Of a stretch of 64,000 bases of DNA, positions 17,182 to 27,196 are shown piece after piece (the stretch's first letter is position 1; each line of letters starts with the position of its first letter). Source of the DNA: Vitreoscilla massiliensis (lineage in GTDB: Bacteria; Pseudomonadota; Gammaproteobacteria; Burkholderiales; Neisseriaceae); the NCBI RefSeq assembly GCF_001457815.1, contig NZ_LN898218.1:62001-126000 (forward strand), written 5' to 3'. The position numbers were made by a program, and so were the translations under genes. Under the pieces are notes generated by a model that ran no database searches, was not told the origin of the DNA, and was given only the letters and a program-made list of their open reading frames with translations.

Positions 17182-18954
17182 TCACTCGGGGGTATGTTTA
17201 ATCAGTTGTGCCGAGTGCAAATGCGCATAGCGCCCTTGTTTTTGGAGTAATTCCGTGTGGCTACCTTGCTCCACCACTTGCCCGTTGTCCATGACCACAA
17301 TCAAATCTGCTTGTTCGATGGTAGACAAACGGTGGGCGATCACGATGGTGGTGCGCGCTTGCATGAGTTGTTCCAAAGCGGCCTGTACCAAACGCTCAGA
17401 CTCATTGTCCAAGGCACTGGTCGCTTCGTCTAAAATCAAAATCGGGGCGTTTTTCAACAGGGCCCGTGCTATGGCGATGCGTTGGCGCTGACCGCCCGAC
17501 AATTTGGTGCCATTTTCACCGATTAAGGTGTCCAAACCTTGCGGCAATTTCTCAATAAATGCCCACGCATTGGCCATTTTGGCAGCGCGTTCCACCTCTT
17601 CGCGGCTGTGCTGGTTCAATTCACCATAGGCAATATTGTCCATGATGGTGCCATTGAACAACACCACATCTTGACTGACCAAGGCGATTTGGCTGCGCAG
17701 GCTTTTCAAATCCAGGTCATTGATGTCGACACCATCATAAGCAATGCGGCCTGTATCGGCGATTAAGAAGCGCGACAACATGTTCGCCAGCGTGGTTTTG
17801 CCACAACCAGAAGCACCGACCAAGGCGACGATTTTGCCCGCCTCTATGGTCAGGTTCAGATGGTTAATCGCATCGCGTTCAGCATTCGGATAGCGGAACA
17901 CCACGTCTTCCAAGGTAATCGCGTGTTTGAGCGGCGCCAAGGTCTTGCTGCCGGTATCAGGTTCGCTTTTTTCATCCAAAAAGCCAAACACACTCTCGGC
18001 CGAAGCCAAGCCTTGCTGCATGGTTTGCGACATATTGGTAATGCGTTTGAACGGTGCAAACAACATCAACATTGCCGACAAATACGACATAAAGTCACCA
18101 GCAGTAAACGCATTGTTACGTGCACGTTCAGCGGCAAAATACAAAATCGCCGACAAGGCCACCGCAATAATCAATTGGGTAATGCCAGTATTGAGCGATG
18201 AGGTCACGCTTTTTTTAACATTGTTGACCAACACATTGTGGATGGATTCGCCAAAGCGTTGCTGCTCTTGTGCTTGACCGCCATAGATTTTCACCACTTT
18301 GGCCGCGTGCACAGACTCGCTCAATACTTGCGTCATCTCGCCCATGTATTGCTGATTGCGGCGCGACAAACTGCGCAAACGTTTGCTGACATAGCGCACA
18401 CACACCGCCACCACCGGCAACAATACAAAGGTAATCAGCGTCAATTGCCAATCGGTGTAAAACAGCCAACCGAGCAAACCCATAATGGTAATGCCGTCTT
18501 TGACGGTGACGGTAATGATGTTAAAACCAGCATTGGAAATCTGGGTGACGTCATTGGTGATGCGCGAAATCATGCGCCCACTCTTGTTGTCGGCAAAATA
18601 CTCCATCGGTAAATTCAACAATTTGTTGAACAATTCGGTGCGCATTTTCAGCACCAATTGCCCCGACAATTGCGCGGTGGCGTATTCATTGATGTAACTG
18701 GTGACGCCGCGCAACACAAACAAACCGATGATGGCAAACGGAATCCACTGCATGGCCGACACATTTTTGGCCACAAAACCTTGGTCAATCAGCGGCTTTA
18801 ACAAAGCCACAAACGCAGGCTCGGTTGCCGCGGCAAGCGCCATGGAAACAATGGAGACGAAAAACAAGCCCCAATAATTGCGTAAGTATTGAAAGATGCG
18901 GCGGTATAAAGTCCAGCCAGACATGGAAATCTCGGGTTTTGCAGATGAGCCCAT
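17182..18954 (-). CDS. msbA: lipid A export permease/ATP-binding protein MsbA
   Basis: A roughly 590-residue ABC half-transporter that flips lipid A-core across the inner membrane. The membrane domain fills about 1-330 (FADNKSGRMISRITNDV is the typical coupling region); the ATPase has Walker A GASGCGKTT, LSGGQRQRIAIARAL and ILILDEATSALD. The start is uncertain: the ATG at 18954 is given, a TTG lies six codons earlier, and an ATG at 18924 (MSGWTLYRR) is closest to homologous N-termini; none has a strong ribosome site. Gene order does not include lpxK. Confidence 0.85.
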   Translation of the reverse strand: MGSSAKPEISMSGWTLYRRIFQYLRNYWGLFFVSIVSMALAAATEPAFVALLKPLIDQGFVAKNVSAMQWIPFAIIGLFVLRGVTSYINEYATAQLSGQLVLKMRTELFNKLLNLPMEYFADNKSGRMISRITNDVTQISNAGFNIITVTVKDGITIMGLLGWLFYTDWQLTLITFVLLPVVAVCVRYVSKRLRSLSRRNQQYMGEMTQVLSESVHAAKVVKIYGGQAQEQQRFGESIHNVLVNNVKKSVTSSLNTGITQLIIAVALSAILYFAAERARNNAFTAGDFMSYLSAMLMLFAPFKRITNMSQTMQQGLASAESVFGFLDEKSEPDTGSKTLAPLKHAITLEDVVFRYPNAERDAINHLNLTIEAGKIVALVGASGCGKTTLANMLSRFLIADTGRIAYDGVDINDLDLKSLRSQIALVSQDVVLFNGTIMDNIAYGELNQHSREEVERAAKMANAWAFIEKLPQGLDTLIGENGTKLSGGQRQRIAIARALLKNAPILILDEATSALDNESERLVQAALEQLMQARTTIVIAHRLSTIEQADLIVVMDNGQVVEQGSHTELLQKQGRYAHLHSAQLIKHTPE

Positions 18955-19036
18955 ACGGTGGCGTCGGTCCAACTCAAATAAAGGGGCTTATTGTATGCGA
19001 AATCAGGCGCAAGAACAATCAAGCTGCATAGACACA

Positions 19037-19065
19037 AAAGCGTCCTGTAAACTTACAGGACGCTT
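19037..19065. terminator. variant DUS hairpin (GCGTCCTGTAA)
   Basis: AAAGCGTCCTGTAA is paired with a perfect inverse copy after thrC. Both arms carry the same one-base change (G to T in GCGGCC), so the hairpin is kept although the uptake sequence deviates. Confidence 0.75.
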
Positions 19066-19098
19066 TATCAACAAGGTATTGGGGAAAATTTACCCAAA

Positions 19099-20514
19099 TT
19101 AAATCTTCACTGCGGTACGGATAATGTCTTTCACCACCGCCACATCGTTGGCAATTTCGATCACGTATTGTGGCAAGTCTTCCAAGCCAGCCAAAGCCGC
19201 TGGGCGTGGGATTTGCACATCGCTACCCAAGGCTTCGTGCACGGTGGCATCGAATTTGGTCGCCAATGCCGTTTCTAAACACACGATGGTTTCACCGTCC
19301 AAACGCAGTTCGCGCGCCACTTTGATGCCATCGGCGGTGTGCGGGTCAACAAAACCATCGCCGGCGGCATACACCGCTTTCATGGTGTCCAAACGGTTTT
19401 GGTGGGTAGATTTTCCCGATGCAAAACCATACTCGCCTTGGATTTTGTCCAACATAAAGCCCAAATCAAAGCCTTTGCCGGCATTCACTTCTGCCCACAA
19501 TACCTTCACTTGTTCGCTGTCGCGGCCAACCAAGTCGAAAATAAAGCGTTCAAAATTTGAGGCTTTGGAAATGTCCATAGACGGGCTAGAGGTAATGAAG
19601 GTGTGTTCAGACGTGCGCGGACGGTAAGCGCCAGTTTTGAAGAACTCGTCCAACACATCGTTTTCATTGGTGGCGACTATCAAGCGACCAATCGGCAAAC
19701 CCATTTGGCGCGCAATGTGACCGGCACAGACATTGCCAAAATTGCCCGATGGCACACAGAACGACACTTGCTCGTCATTGCTTTGCGTTGCCGCGAAATA
19801 GCCTTTGAAATAGTAAACCACTTGCGCAACAATGCGCGCCCAGTTAATCGAGTTCACCGTACCGATGGCGTATTGCTCTTTGAACTCGGCATCGGCCTGT
19901 ACGCCTTTAACAATGTCTTGGCAATCGTCAAACAAACCGCGCACGGCGATGTTGTGGATGTTTTCATCGGCCAAGCTGTACATTTGCGCGCGTTGGAAGG
20001 CGCTCATTTTGCCTTCTGGTGACAACATAAACACATTGATGCCTTGTTTGCCACGCATTGCGTACTCGGCCGCTGAACCGGTGTCACCACTGGTGGCGCC
20101 CAAGATGTTCAATACTTGGTTTTCACGCGCGAGCACGTATTCAAACACCTGACCCAAAAACTGCATCGCCATGTCTTTGAAGGCCAAAGTCGGGCCATTG
20201 GACAATTCTTGCACCAAGATGCCGTCTTTTAAAGCCCGCACTGGCGTGATGTCGGCACTGCCAAACACCTCTTGCGTGTAAGTGCGTGCCAACATCGCGC
20301 GCAAATCGTCGCGGTCAATGTCGTCGATGAACAAAGACATGATTTCAAACGCCAACTCCGCATAAGACAATTGGCGCCATTTGGCCAACAACTCGGCATC
20401 CACTTGCGGGTAGGTTGCAGGCATCATCAAGCCGCCGTCAGGCGCCAAACCCATTAACAATACTTGGCTGAACGAACGGGCTTCGGTAGCGCCACGGGTA
20501 CTTTTGTATTGCAT
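19099..20514 (-). CDS. thrC: threonine synthase
   Basis: A 471-residue PLP enzyme making L-threonine from O-phosphohomoserine. PLP lysine lies in LAFKDMAMQF, phosphate loop in GATSGDTGSAAEYA, and SGNFGNVCAGHIA further on; this is the long (class 1, E. coli/yeast type) form. The start at MQYKSTRG is chosen because AAGG is seven bases upstream; an ATG two codons earlier would overlap it. The gene follows a small lipoprotein gene by eight bases, and hom/thrB are not here. Confidence 0.9.
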   Translation of the reverse strand: MQYKSTRGATEARSFSQVLLMGLAPDGGLMMPATYPQVDAELLAKWRQLSYAELAFEIMSLFIDDIDRDDLRAMLARTYTQEVFGSADITPVRALKDGILVQELSNGPTLAFKDMAMQFLGQVFEYVLARENQVLNILGATSGDTGSAAEYAMRGKQGINVFMLSPEGKMSAFQRAQMYSLADENIHNIAVRGLFDDCQDIVKGVQADAEFKEQYAIGTVNSINWARIVAQVVYYFKGYFAATQSNDEQVSFCVPSGNFGNVCAGHIARQMGLPIGRLIVATNENDVLDEFFKTGAYRPRTSEHTFITSSPSMDISKASNFERFIFDLVGRDSEQVKVLWAEVNAGKGFDLGFMLDKIQGEYGFASGKSTHQNRLDTMKAVYAAGDGFVDPHTADGIKVARELRLDGETIVCLETALATKFDATVHEALGSDVQIPRPAALAGLEDLPQYVIEIANDVAVVKDIIRTAVKI

Positions 20515-20522
20515 GATCATCC

Positions 20523-20942
20523 TTATTTTTTAACGAAACGGCTTAAACACGAAGTCACGGTTTTGGTCACGGCATTGGCAACAATGGTGTTGCGAGCGCT
20601 TTGGTTGGTGGCCGCTTGCACCAAGTCGGTCACGGTCACGCTGTTCGGTGCTTCTTCAGACACGCAACCACAAATTTGGTCTTCCCATTGCTGTTGTTTC
20701 TCAGCGCTCACTGCCAAGGCCATCAAGCGCCATTCTTGGCGTTTGTTCAATTCTACTGAGCATTGGTTGTGGGCATAGTTTTGGATCAGGCTTTTGCCAA
20801 TAGCGGTGGCCGCGCCACCGTTACTGCCATTGCTGCTGGTGGTACCGCCGCCCAACAAGCCGCCCAAATCGCTGCCACCGTTACCGCCTGCACACGCAGC
20901 CAAAGACAATGCTGCCACCGCGCCGATAATCAAAGCTTTCAT
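20523..20942 (-). CDS. small lipoprotein
   Basis: A 139-residue predicted lipoprotein of unknown function. MKALIIGAVAALSLAAC gives Cys17, followed by a Gly/Ser-rich linker to about 45. The mature part has four cysteines (Cys near 61, 90, 92 and 131: NQCSVEL, QICGCVSEE, TSCLSRF) that could form disulfides. AGGAG precedes this ATG, which overlaps the stop of the heptosyltransferase gene; a longer frame starts upstream without support. Confidence 0.65.
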   Translation of the reverse strand: MKALIIGAVAALSLAACAGGNGGSDLGGLLGGGTTSSNGSNGGAATAIGKSLIQNYAHNQCSVELNKRQEWRLMALAVSAEKQQQWEDQICGCVSEEAPNSVTVTDLVQAATNQSARNTIVANAVTKTVTSCLSRFVKK

Positions 20943-22012
20943 GAGGATTCTCCTAAATAAGGTAAGTGTGTTTGTATCGCTTGCCATACCGCCTCGACGG
21001 GTATGGCGGACAAGTAACGGGTTTGGGTATTGACATCGATGCTGTCAGGATGGGGCAAATCGCCATAATCGCCAGCATACACCACGGTAGCCGTGTCCGA
21101 CCACGGGTGCCAACGCGACAACCACGATGGGCCAAACAAAGCCACAGCCGGCGTTTGCAAGGCCGCGGCCATGTGCATGGGCACCGAATCCACGCCGACA
21201 AACAAGGCTGCGCCATCGATTAAGGCACCCAATTCACGCAAATTCATCACCCCTGCCAACACCAATAAGCGGCCTGTACGCACTTGCAATGCGGCCTGTA
21301 AACTTTGCAGCAGTTGCAATTCGCGTTTATCGGGTGCAGCGCTCAGCACCACGGTCAGATTGCGGTCGAGCAGGCGCTGCGCAATGGCGGCGGTTTTGTC
21401 GTCGTCCCAACATTTAAAAAACCAACGCGAACCGGGGTGCATCACCACATAGTCTTCGCCTTGCCAACCTTGCTCGCGCAACATCTGTGCTACATGCGCT
21501 TGGTCTTCAGGCCGGTATGCCATGGTAGTGGGGGTATTTTTATTGAGCGCGATGCCCAACGGTTCTAAGGCAATCAGGTTTTGTTCGACGGTGTGACGCT
21601 CCATGGACAAAGCCGGCACCAAATCGGTAAAACAGTGTTGCCACAAACGCCCTGCCCGATACGGAAAATCCACGCCTATGCGCACCTTGGCGCCGCTGGC
21701 ACGGGTCAACAAAGCACCGCGCCATTGGTCGGCCAAACACACCACCGCATCATAACGGCGCTGGCGCACCGCTTGTAGCAACGCCCATTCATGCTTGATT
21801 TGCGCACGTGTGCCTTGTTTTTTCCACTGCCGGTCTATGCAATGGATGGTGTGGATGTCGGCATAGGCCGCGACCATATCGCGGGTTTCCTGATAAATCA
21901 GCACATCGACTTCACAATCGGGCTCGCGCTGTTTCAAAGCATGAACGATTGGTGTAATCAGCAACACATCACCATGATGTCTGAGCTTGATTACCAAATA
22001 CCGTTTTGCCAT
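20939..22012 (-). CDS. waaQ: glycosyltransferase family 9, heptosyltransferase III-like
   Basis: A 357-residue GT-B enzyme of the ADP-heptose transferase family. Visible are the N-terminal KLRHHGDVLLITPIV, the central MHPGSRWFFKCW and the C-terminal FVGVDSVPMHMAAALQTPAVALFGPS, the donor-binding block. It should add a heptose to the lipopolysaccharide inner core at the cytoplasmic face; the KCW form resembles putative heptosyltransferase III (WaaQ). Its stop overlaps the start of the lipoprotein gene. Confidence 0.8.
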   Translation of the reverse strand: MAKRYLVIKLRHHGDVLLITPIVHALKQREPDCEVDVLIYQETRDMVAAYADIHTIHCIDRQWKKQGTRAQIKHEWALLQAVRQRRYDAVVCLADQWRGALLTRASGAKVRIGVDFPYRAGRLWQHCFTDLVPALSMERHTVEQNLIALEPLGIALNKNTPTTMAYRPEDQAHVAQMLREQGWQGEDYVVMHPGSRWFFKCWDDDKTAAIAQRLLDRNLTVVLSAAPDKRELQLLQSLQAALQVRTGRLLVLAGVMNLRELGALIDGAALFVGVDSVPMHMAAALQTPAVALFGPSWLSRWHPWSDTATVVYAGDYGDLPHPDSIDVNTQTRYLSAIPVEAVWQAIQTHLPYLGESS

Positions 22013-22088
22013 GCTTTGCCACCAAATTCAAATAAAGTCCCGATTATACCCAAAACTCCTGTGTTTGCATGACTCCAACGCAATAAAA

Positions 22089-22118
22089 AAGCGGCCTGTA
22101 AATGTTTACAGGCCGCTT
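22089..22118. terminator. DUS inverted-repeat terminator
   Basis: AAGCGGCCTGTAAA pairs with its reverse copy around a four-base loop, in the gap between the CoA-transferase end and the heptosyltransferase start, both on the minus strand. It ends the CoA-transferase message. Confidence 0.8.
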
Positions 22119-22141
22119 GTTAGAGATGCATACGGGTGCAA

Positions 22142-23653
22142 TTAAGCTGCATTCACCGTTTCGGCTTTTTTCATGCTGCCGGTTTCGGCCAAACGGATGT
22201 GCCAAGAGAAGGCTTCGCTCAAGATGTGTGGGGTTTGACCACCGACTTGCGCGCACGCACGCTCGAAGTAAGACAACAATTCAGCACGGTAATCAGGGTG
22301 CACGCAATTGTTGATGATTTCCAACGCACGTTCGCGTGGCGCCAAACCACGCAAATCGGCCAAACCCACATCGGTCACCAAGATGTCGACATCGTGTTCG
22401 GTGTGGTCCACGTGTGACACCATAGGCAACACATGCGAAATGCGGTCTTCTTTGGACGCGGCTTGGGTCACGAAAATCGACAAGTAAGCATTGCGCGCAA
22501 AATCGCCAGAACCACCGATGCCGTTCATCAAACGGCTGCCACCGATGTGGGTAGAATTCACATTGCCGTAAATGTCGAATTCAATCGCGGTATTGATGGC
22601 AATCACGCCCAAACGGCGAATCAAGCCTGGGGTATTGGAAATGTTTTGTGGGCGCAACACGATTTTGTCGCGGTAGCGGTCCAAGTCGCCCATCACCCGT
22701 TCGTAGCAATCGGCAGACACGGTAATCGATGAAGCCGATGCAAAGTCCATGATGCCGGCGTCGATTAAATCAAACGTCGAGTCTTGCAACACTTCTGAGA
22801 ACATGGTCAGGTGTTTGAATTTGGAATGTTGGAAACCGGTCAATACCGCATTCGCCACCTTGCCGATGCCGGCCTGTAACGGCAATAAACGTTCGGTCAA
22901 GCGTTCTTCCGCCACTTCTTTTTCCAAGAAATTCAAAATGTGGCTGGCGATGGCTGAGGTTTTCACATCGGGCGCAGCGATGTCGGCTGGGCTGTCGTGG
23001 CGGTTGGTAAACACAATGCCGACCACTTTATTGAGGTCCAGCGGTATGGTGCGACGACCTATTTTGTTGTCAACGGCCACCACAGGAATCACATTGCGGT
23101 AAGGGTAGTTTTCGGCCATGTAAATGTCGTGTATGCCCAAAACATCTAATGGCACAGACTCATTGATTTCCAAAATCACTTTATCGGCCAAAGCGGCGAA
23201 ACTGGCGCTGTTGCCGACAGAAGTGGTGGGAATCAAGCTGCCGTCTTTTTCAATACCGGCCACTTCCAATACCGCCAAATCCATTTTGATGGTGCCGTTG
23301 TGCAGCAATTCCGCCGCTTCGCTCAAGTGTTGGTCCATGAACAACACTTCGCCTTGGTTGATTTTGCCGCGCAAAGTCGCGTCCACTTGGAACGGCATGC
23401 GTTTTTTCAAGGCGCCCGCTGCGGCCAATTTGCCATCGGTACCATGACCCAAAGACGCACCTGTCATCAAAGTAATTTGGATGTCTTCACCGGCAGCGCG
23501 CTCTGCAAACGCCGGCAAAACCTCTTTGCTGTCGCCTGCTTTGGTAAAGCCACTCGAGCCGACCACCATGCCGTTTTCAAACAATTTTGCAGCCTCAGCT
23601 GCGGTCATGACTTTGTCTAAAAGAGATGCTACTTTAATACGCTCTGGTGACAT
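22142..23653 (-). CDS. acetyl-CoA hydrolase/succinyl-CoA:acetate CoA-transferase family
   Basis: A 503-residue enzyme of the class I CoA-transferase family (Ach1, ScpC, AarC). Visible are SSGFTKAGDSKEVLPAF near the start, MTGASLGHGTDG, the likely catalytic glutamate in MFSEVLQDS, and the IGGSGDFARNAYLSI glycine block near 395. Members swap CoA between succinyl-CoA or acetyl-CoA and acetate or propionate, which would suit the acetate uptake and activation genes at 48-52 kb. AAGAAGGAACATC precedes the ATG. Hydrolase and transferase cannot be separated by eye. Confidence 0.85.
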   Translation of the reverse strand: MSPERIKVASLLDKVMTAAEAAKLFENGMVVGSSGFTKAGDSKEVLPAFAERAAGEDIQITLMTGASLGHGTDGKLAAAGALKKRMPFQVDATLRGKINQGEVLFMDQHLSEAAELLHNGTIKMDLAVLEVAGIEKDGSLIPTTSVGNSASFAALADKVILEINESVPLDVLGIHDIYMAENYPYRNVIPVVAVDNKIGRRTIPLDLNKVVGIVFTNRHDSPADIAAPDVKTSAIASHILNFLEKEVAEERLTERLLPLQAGIGKVANAVLTGFQHSKFKHLTMFSEVLQDSTFDLIDAGIMDFASASSITVSADCYERVMGDLDRYRDKIVLRPQNISNTPGLIRRLGVIAINTAIEFDIYGNVNSTHIGGSRLMNGIGGSGDFARNAYLSIFVTQAASKEDRISHVLPMVSHVDHTEHDVDILVTDVGLADLRGLAPRERALEIINNCVHPDYRAELLSYFERACAQVGGQTPHILSEAFSWHIRLAETGSMKKAETVNAA

Positions 23654-23945
23654 GATGTTCCTTCTTAATTTATTAATTACTTAGAATTTAATGGTGCAAT
23701 TTTTAAGTTATTTCAATCTAATTAAGCGTAAACATATCTCTTAAATTGATATATAGCAAGCTTTTGTAATGTTGCTGTGCAACATAAACAGTTTTACATT
23801 TCGATATAAATACTATCAAAAACTGGACTATTTTCGCGCAAATATGCAGATGAAATGAACAGTTTAACAATCCCCTGTTCTGCGCCGTAAACTCAAGCGG
23901 CCTGTAAGAATGGTATGATGGCGCTTTACTTTGGAATGAGCGCAC
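23654..23945. other. intergenic region between divergent genes
   Basis: An AT-rich 292-base stretch upstream of both the CoA-transferase and rarA. It contains one unpaired DUS (near 23899) and no frame I can support. Promoters for both genes should lie here but I cannot place them with certainty. Confidence 0.4.
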
Positions 23946-25250
23946 ATGGATTTGTTCAGCCGCCAAGCACTGCCACCATTGGCCGAGCGTTTGCGTCCAC
24001 ACAGCTTGGATGAAGTCAGTGGTCAACAGCATTTAATCGGTGCCGGTAAACCGCTGCGCATTGCTGTTGACAGTGGCAAACCGCATTCCATGTTGTTGTG
24101 GGGACCTCCCGGCGTGGGCAAAACCACGTTGGCGCGTATCTTGGCCAACAGCTTTCATGCCCAGTTCATTCCCTTGTCGGCGGTGTTAAGCGGCGTCAAA
24201 GACATACGCACCGCCGTTGAACAAGCGCAAATGGCTTTGCAGCGCGACCAAGCCACCATTTTGTTTGTTGATGAGGTGCACCGTTTTAACAAGGCACAGC
24301 AAGACGCGTTTTTGCCTTATGTGGAAAATGGCTTGCTCACCTTCATCGGAGCCACCACCGAAAACCCTTCTTTTGAAGTCAATCCCGCCCTGCTCAGTCG
24401 CGCGCAGGTGTACACGCTCAAATCCTTGCAAGCAGCCGATTTGCAGCAATTGATCGACAAGGCATTGCGCCTGCCCGAATACGCGGCGCTGACCATAGAC
24501 AGCGATGCCGCACAAGTGTTAATCCAAATGGCCGATGGCGATGGCAGACGCATGCTCAATCTGCTTGAACAAAGCTTACAGGCCGCCATCAGTCAAAACC
24601 TCAACAGCATAGACACCGCACTGCTCAGCAACAGTTTGGGCACGCAATTGCGCCGTTTTGACAAAGGCGGCGACTCGTTTTACGAACAAATCTCCGCCTT
24701 GCACAAGTCGGTGCGCGGCTCCCATCCCAACGCCGCCTTGTATTGGTTCACGCGCATGCTCGATGGCGGCGCCGACCCGCGCTATTTGGCGCGGCGCATT
24801 GTGCGCATGGCGTGGGAAGACATCGGTTTGGCCGACCCGCGTGCGATGCAAATTGCCAACGATGCCGCCAGCACCTATGAGCGTCTGGGCTCGCCCGAGG
24901 GCGAATTGGCTTTAGGACAAGCGGTGATTTATTTGGCCTGCGCCGCCAAAAGCAATGCCGGCTACAATGCCTACAACCAAGCGCGCGCTTGGGTGCAGCA
25001 AGAAGCGACGCGCGAAGTGCCGGTACATTTGCGCAATGCTCCGACCAAATTGATGAAAGAATTGGGCTACGGCCACGATTACCGCTATGCCCATGATGAG
25101 CCGCATGCTTACGCTGCTGGCGAAACCTATATGCCAGAAGGCATGGACGAGCCCGAGTTTTACCAACCGGTAGAACGCGGCTTGGAAATCAAATTAAAGC
25201 AAAAACTGGAATGGCTCAAAAGCTTGGATGACGAGGCCAACAGCCCGTAA
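23946..25250 (+). CDS. rarA: replication-associated recombination protein A (RarA/MgsA)
   Basis: A 434-residue AAA+ ATPase that acts at stalled replication forks. Walker A GPPGVGKTT near 50, Walker B ILFVDEVHRFNKAQQD, sensor 1 IGATTENPSFEVN, and the C-terminal block HKSVRGSHPNAALYWFTRML-type are diagnostic of RarA/WRNIP1. It carries a DUS copy in frame near 24570. Length matches the family. It is monocistronic. Confidence 0.92.
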   Translation: MDLFSRQALPPLAERLRPHSLDEVSGQQHLIGAGKPLRIAVDSGKPHSMLLWGPPGVGKTTLARILANSFHAQFIPLSAVLSGVKDIRTAVEQAQMALQRDQATILFVDEVHRFNKAQQDAFLPYVENGLLTFIGATTENPSFEVNPALLSRAQVYTLKSLQAADLQQLIDKALRLPEYAALTIDSDAAQVLIQMADGDGRRMLNLLEQSLQAAISQNLNSIDTALLSNSLGTQLRRFDKGGDSFYEQISALHKSVRGSHPNAALYWFTRMLDGGADPRYLARRIVRMAWEDIGLADPRAMQIANDAASTYERLGSPEGELALGQAVIYLACAAKSNAGYNAYNQARAWVQQEATREVPVHLRNAPTKLMKELGYGHDYRYAHDEPHAYAAGETYMPEGMDEPEFYQPVERGLEIKLKQKLEWLKSLDDEANSP

Positions 25251-25351
25251 TCCCTACCTGCTCCAGCACATTTACAGGCCGCATTTGAGCACTGTTGCAT
25301 GGATTTATGCTCATTCCTGAGTATAATCGCCGCACTTTGTTTTCTAGGACG

Positions 25352-26287
25352 ATGCCGGTGAATGTGTTTGTGCGCTTGAGTCAATTCATACAAAAAACCT
25401 TTGCGCTGTGGCTGTTGTTGGTCAGTGCAGTGGCCTTTATCTACCCGCAAGCCTTTGCTTGGTTGACCCATTACATCACCTGGTTTTTGGGCGTGATTAT
25501 GTTTGGCATGGGCATGACCATGACGCTGGCCGATTTTCAAACCTTGATTGAGCACCCAAAAGGCGTGGTCATCGGCGTGTTGGCGCAATTCATCATCATG
25601 CCGACGGTGGCGTATGTGTTGACGGTGGTGTTTGGTTTGCCACTGGACATGGCCATAGGAGTGTTGTTGGTGGGCTGTTGCCCTGGTGGCACAGCCTCGA
25701 ATGTGATTACGTTTTTGGCCAAAGGCAATGTCGGTCTGTCCATCGCTTGTACCACCGTGTCTACCTTGCTGGCACCGCTATTAACGCCGCTGATGTTTTA
25801 CCTGTTTGCCAACCAATGGATAGACATAGACGCAAGCGCTATGATGTTGTCGGTATTGGAAGTGGTGTTACTGCCCATCGTCTTGGGCTTGGCGGCGCGC
25901 ACCTTATTCAAACAACAGCTCAGCCGCTCGATTCAAATCATGCCGTTGGTGTCGGTCACCGCCATCATCATCATCGTCGCCGCCATCATCGCCAACAGCA
26001 AGGCGGCGCTGATTTCTTCAGGCATGTTCTTATTGTTGCTGGTCGTCTTGCACAATGGTTTTGGCTTGCTGTTTGGCTATCTGAGCGCCAAATTTTTTGG
26101 CCTGCCCGTGCCCGACCGCCGCGCCATTGCCATCGAAGTGGGCATGCAAAACTCAGGCTTGGGCGTGGCTTTGGCGGCAGTGCATTTTGCCACCATGCCA
26201 GTGGCCGCCGTGCCCAGCGCGCTTTTCAGCGTGTGGCACAATATCTCCGGCTCGATTCTGGCAACATGGTGGCAAAAACGCGCGTGA
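25352..26287 (+). CDS. bile acid:sodium symporter family transporter
   Basis: A 311-residue membrane protein with about nine or ten helices, of the BASS family. GVLLVGCCPGGTASNVITFLAKGNVGLS and IAIEVGMQNSGLGVALA are the two crossover motifs that bind sodium. Bacterial members import organic anions such as pantoate or pyruvate rather than bile acids. The ATG chosen has AGGA upstream; the open frame extends 19 codons back from a TTG. It follows rarA by 101 bases. Confidence 0.85.
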   Translation: MPVNVFVRLSQFIQKTFALWLLLVSAVAFIYPQAFAWLTHYITWFLGVIMFGMGMTMTLADFQTLIEHPKGVVIGVLAQFIIMPTVAYVLTVVFGLPLDMAIGVLLVGCCPGGTASNVITFLAKGNVGLSIACTTVSTLLAPLLTPLMFYLFANQWIDIDASAMMLSVLEVVLLPIVLGLAARTLFKQQLSRSIQIMPLVSVTAIIIIVAAIIANSKAALISSGMFLLLLVVLHNGFGLLFGYLSAKFFGLPVPDRRAIAIEVGMQNSGLGVALAAVHFATMPVAAVPSALFSVWHNISGSILATWWQKRA

Positions 26288-26299
26288 AGCGGGGTAATA

Positions 26300-27196
26300 T
26301 CAGTCCAGCACGCGCTGGTGCTTACCAAAAAAATCCAATAAGAATTCGATGAATTTTTGCACCATTTGCGGCGTGTGATTGGACGACACATACACGATGG
26401 CCAATTGGAACGGCTCCAATTGGTAAGTCGGCAATACCTCTACCAAGCGGCCTGTATCCAAAGCAGAGGCAACCATGGCCTTGGGCAACATGGTGATGCC
26501 TTGGTGGCGCAGCGCCATTTCCAGTAAGACGTAAATGTCATTGCTGTGAAAATAGCTGCGGATGGGGAAACTGCGGCTTTGGCCTTTTTCATTGGTCAAT
26601 ACCCAGCTTTGCCACGCCGCATGGCTGTGCACCAAACACTGTTGGTTTTTCAATTGGTGTGGCGTGGTCAATTCTGGCCGCGCCGCCAAATACTCGGGAC
26701 TGGCCACCAAACACGTCTTCAATTCGCCCAAATCGCGGCTTTCATAGCCATCAGGCACTTTATTGGAAATGCGTATCGCCACATCGATATTGTGTTCCAT
26801 CAAATTGAGTGTGCTCTCCAACGAAACCACATCAAATTGCACATCGGGCATGAGGTTGTTAAACCCCACGATGGCATCCAGCAAATACTCACGACTGAGA
26901 AAATGCGCAGCGGTCACACGTATCACACCGCTGGTGTGTTTCTCAGCGCTCAAATTCGTCAGCATTTGCTCTTGTTCTAAGATGGTTTGGCAATGTACCA
27001 ACGCTTCTTCACCGGCTTGGGTGAGAGACACACGTCGGGTATTGCGCTGCATCAAGCGCGCGCCAAAACGGTTTTCCAAATACTCCAAGTAACGCGACAC
27101 CATGGCGCGTGACATATTCAGTTTTTCTGCAGCCTTGGTCAAACTGCCTTGTTGGGCAATTTCCACAAAAACCTGTATCGCTTTGATTGTATCCAT
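26300..27196 (-). CDS. LysR-family transcriptional regulator
   Basis: A 298-residue regulator: helix-turn-helix at about 1-60 (GSLTKAAEKLNMSRAMVSRYLEYLE) and a LysR substrate-binding domain with AIRISNKVPDGYESRDLGE, typical of the CrgA/DmlR group. AAGGAAG lies before the chosen ATG (MDTIKAIQVF). It converges with the BASS gene and diverges from gamma-glutamyltransferase, either of which may be its target. Confidence 0.85.
   Translation of the reverse strand: MDTIKAIQVFVEIAQQGSLTKAAEKLNMSRAMVSRYLEYLENRFGARLMQRNTRRVSLTQAGEEALVHCQTILEQEQMLTNLSAEKHTSGVIRVTAAHFLSREYLLDAIVGFNNLMPDVQFDVVSLESTLNLMEHNIDVAIRISNKVPDGYESRDLGELKTCLVASPEYLAARPELTTPHQLKNQQCLVHSHAAWQSWVLTNEKGQSRSFPIRSYFHSNDIYVLLEMALRHQGITMLPKAMVASALDTGRLVEVLPTYQLEPFQLAIVYVSSNHTPQMVQKFIEFLLDFFGKHQRVLD

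Noticed and set aside
25160..25588. 142-residue minus-strand frame over the rarA/BASS junction
   Set aside because: Overlaps two well-supported genes; no signature and poor start.
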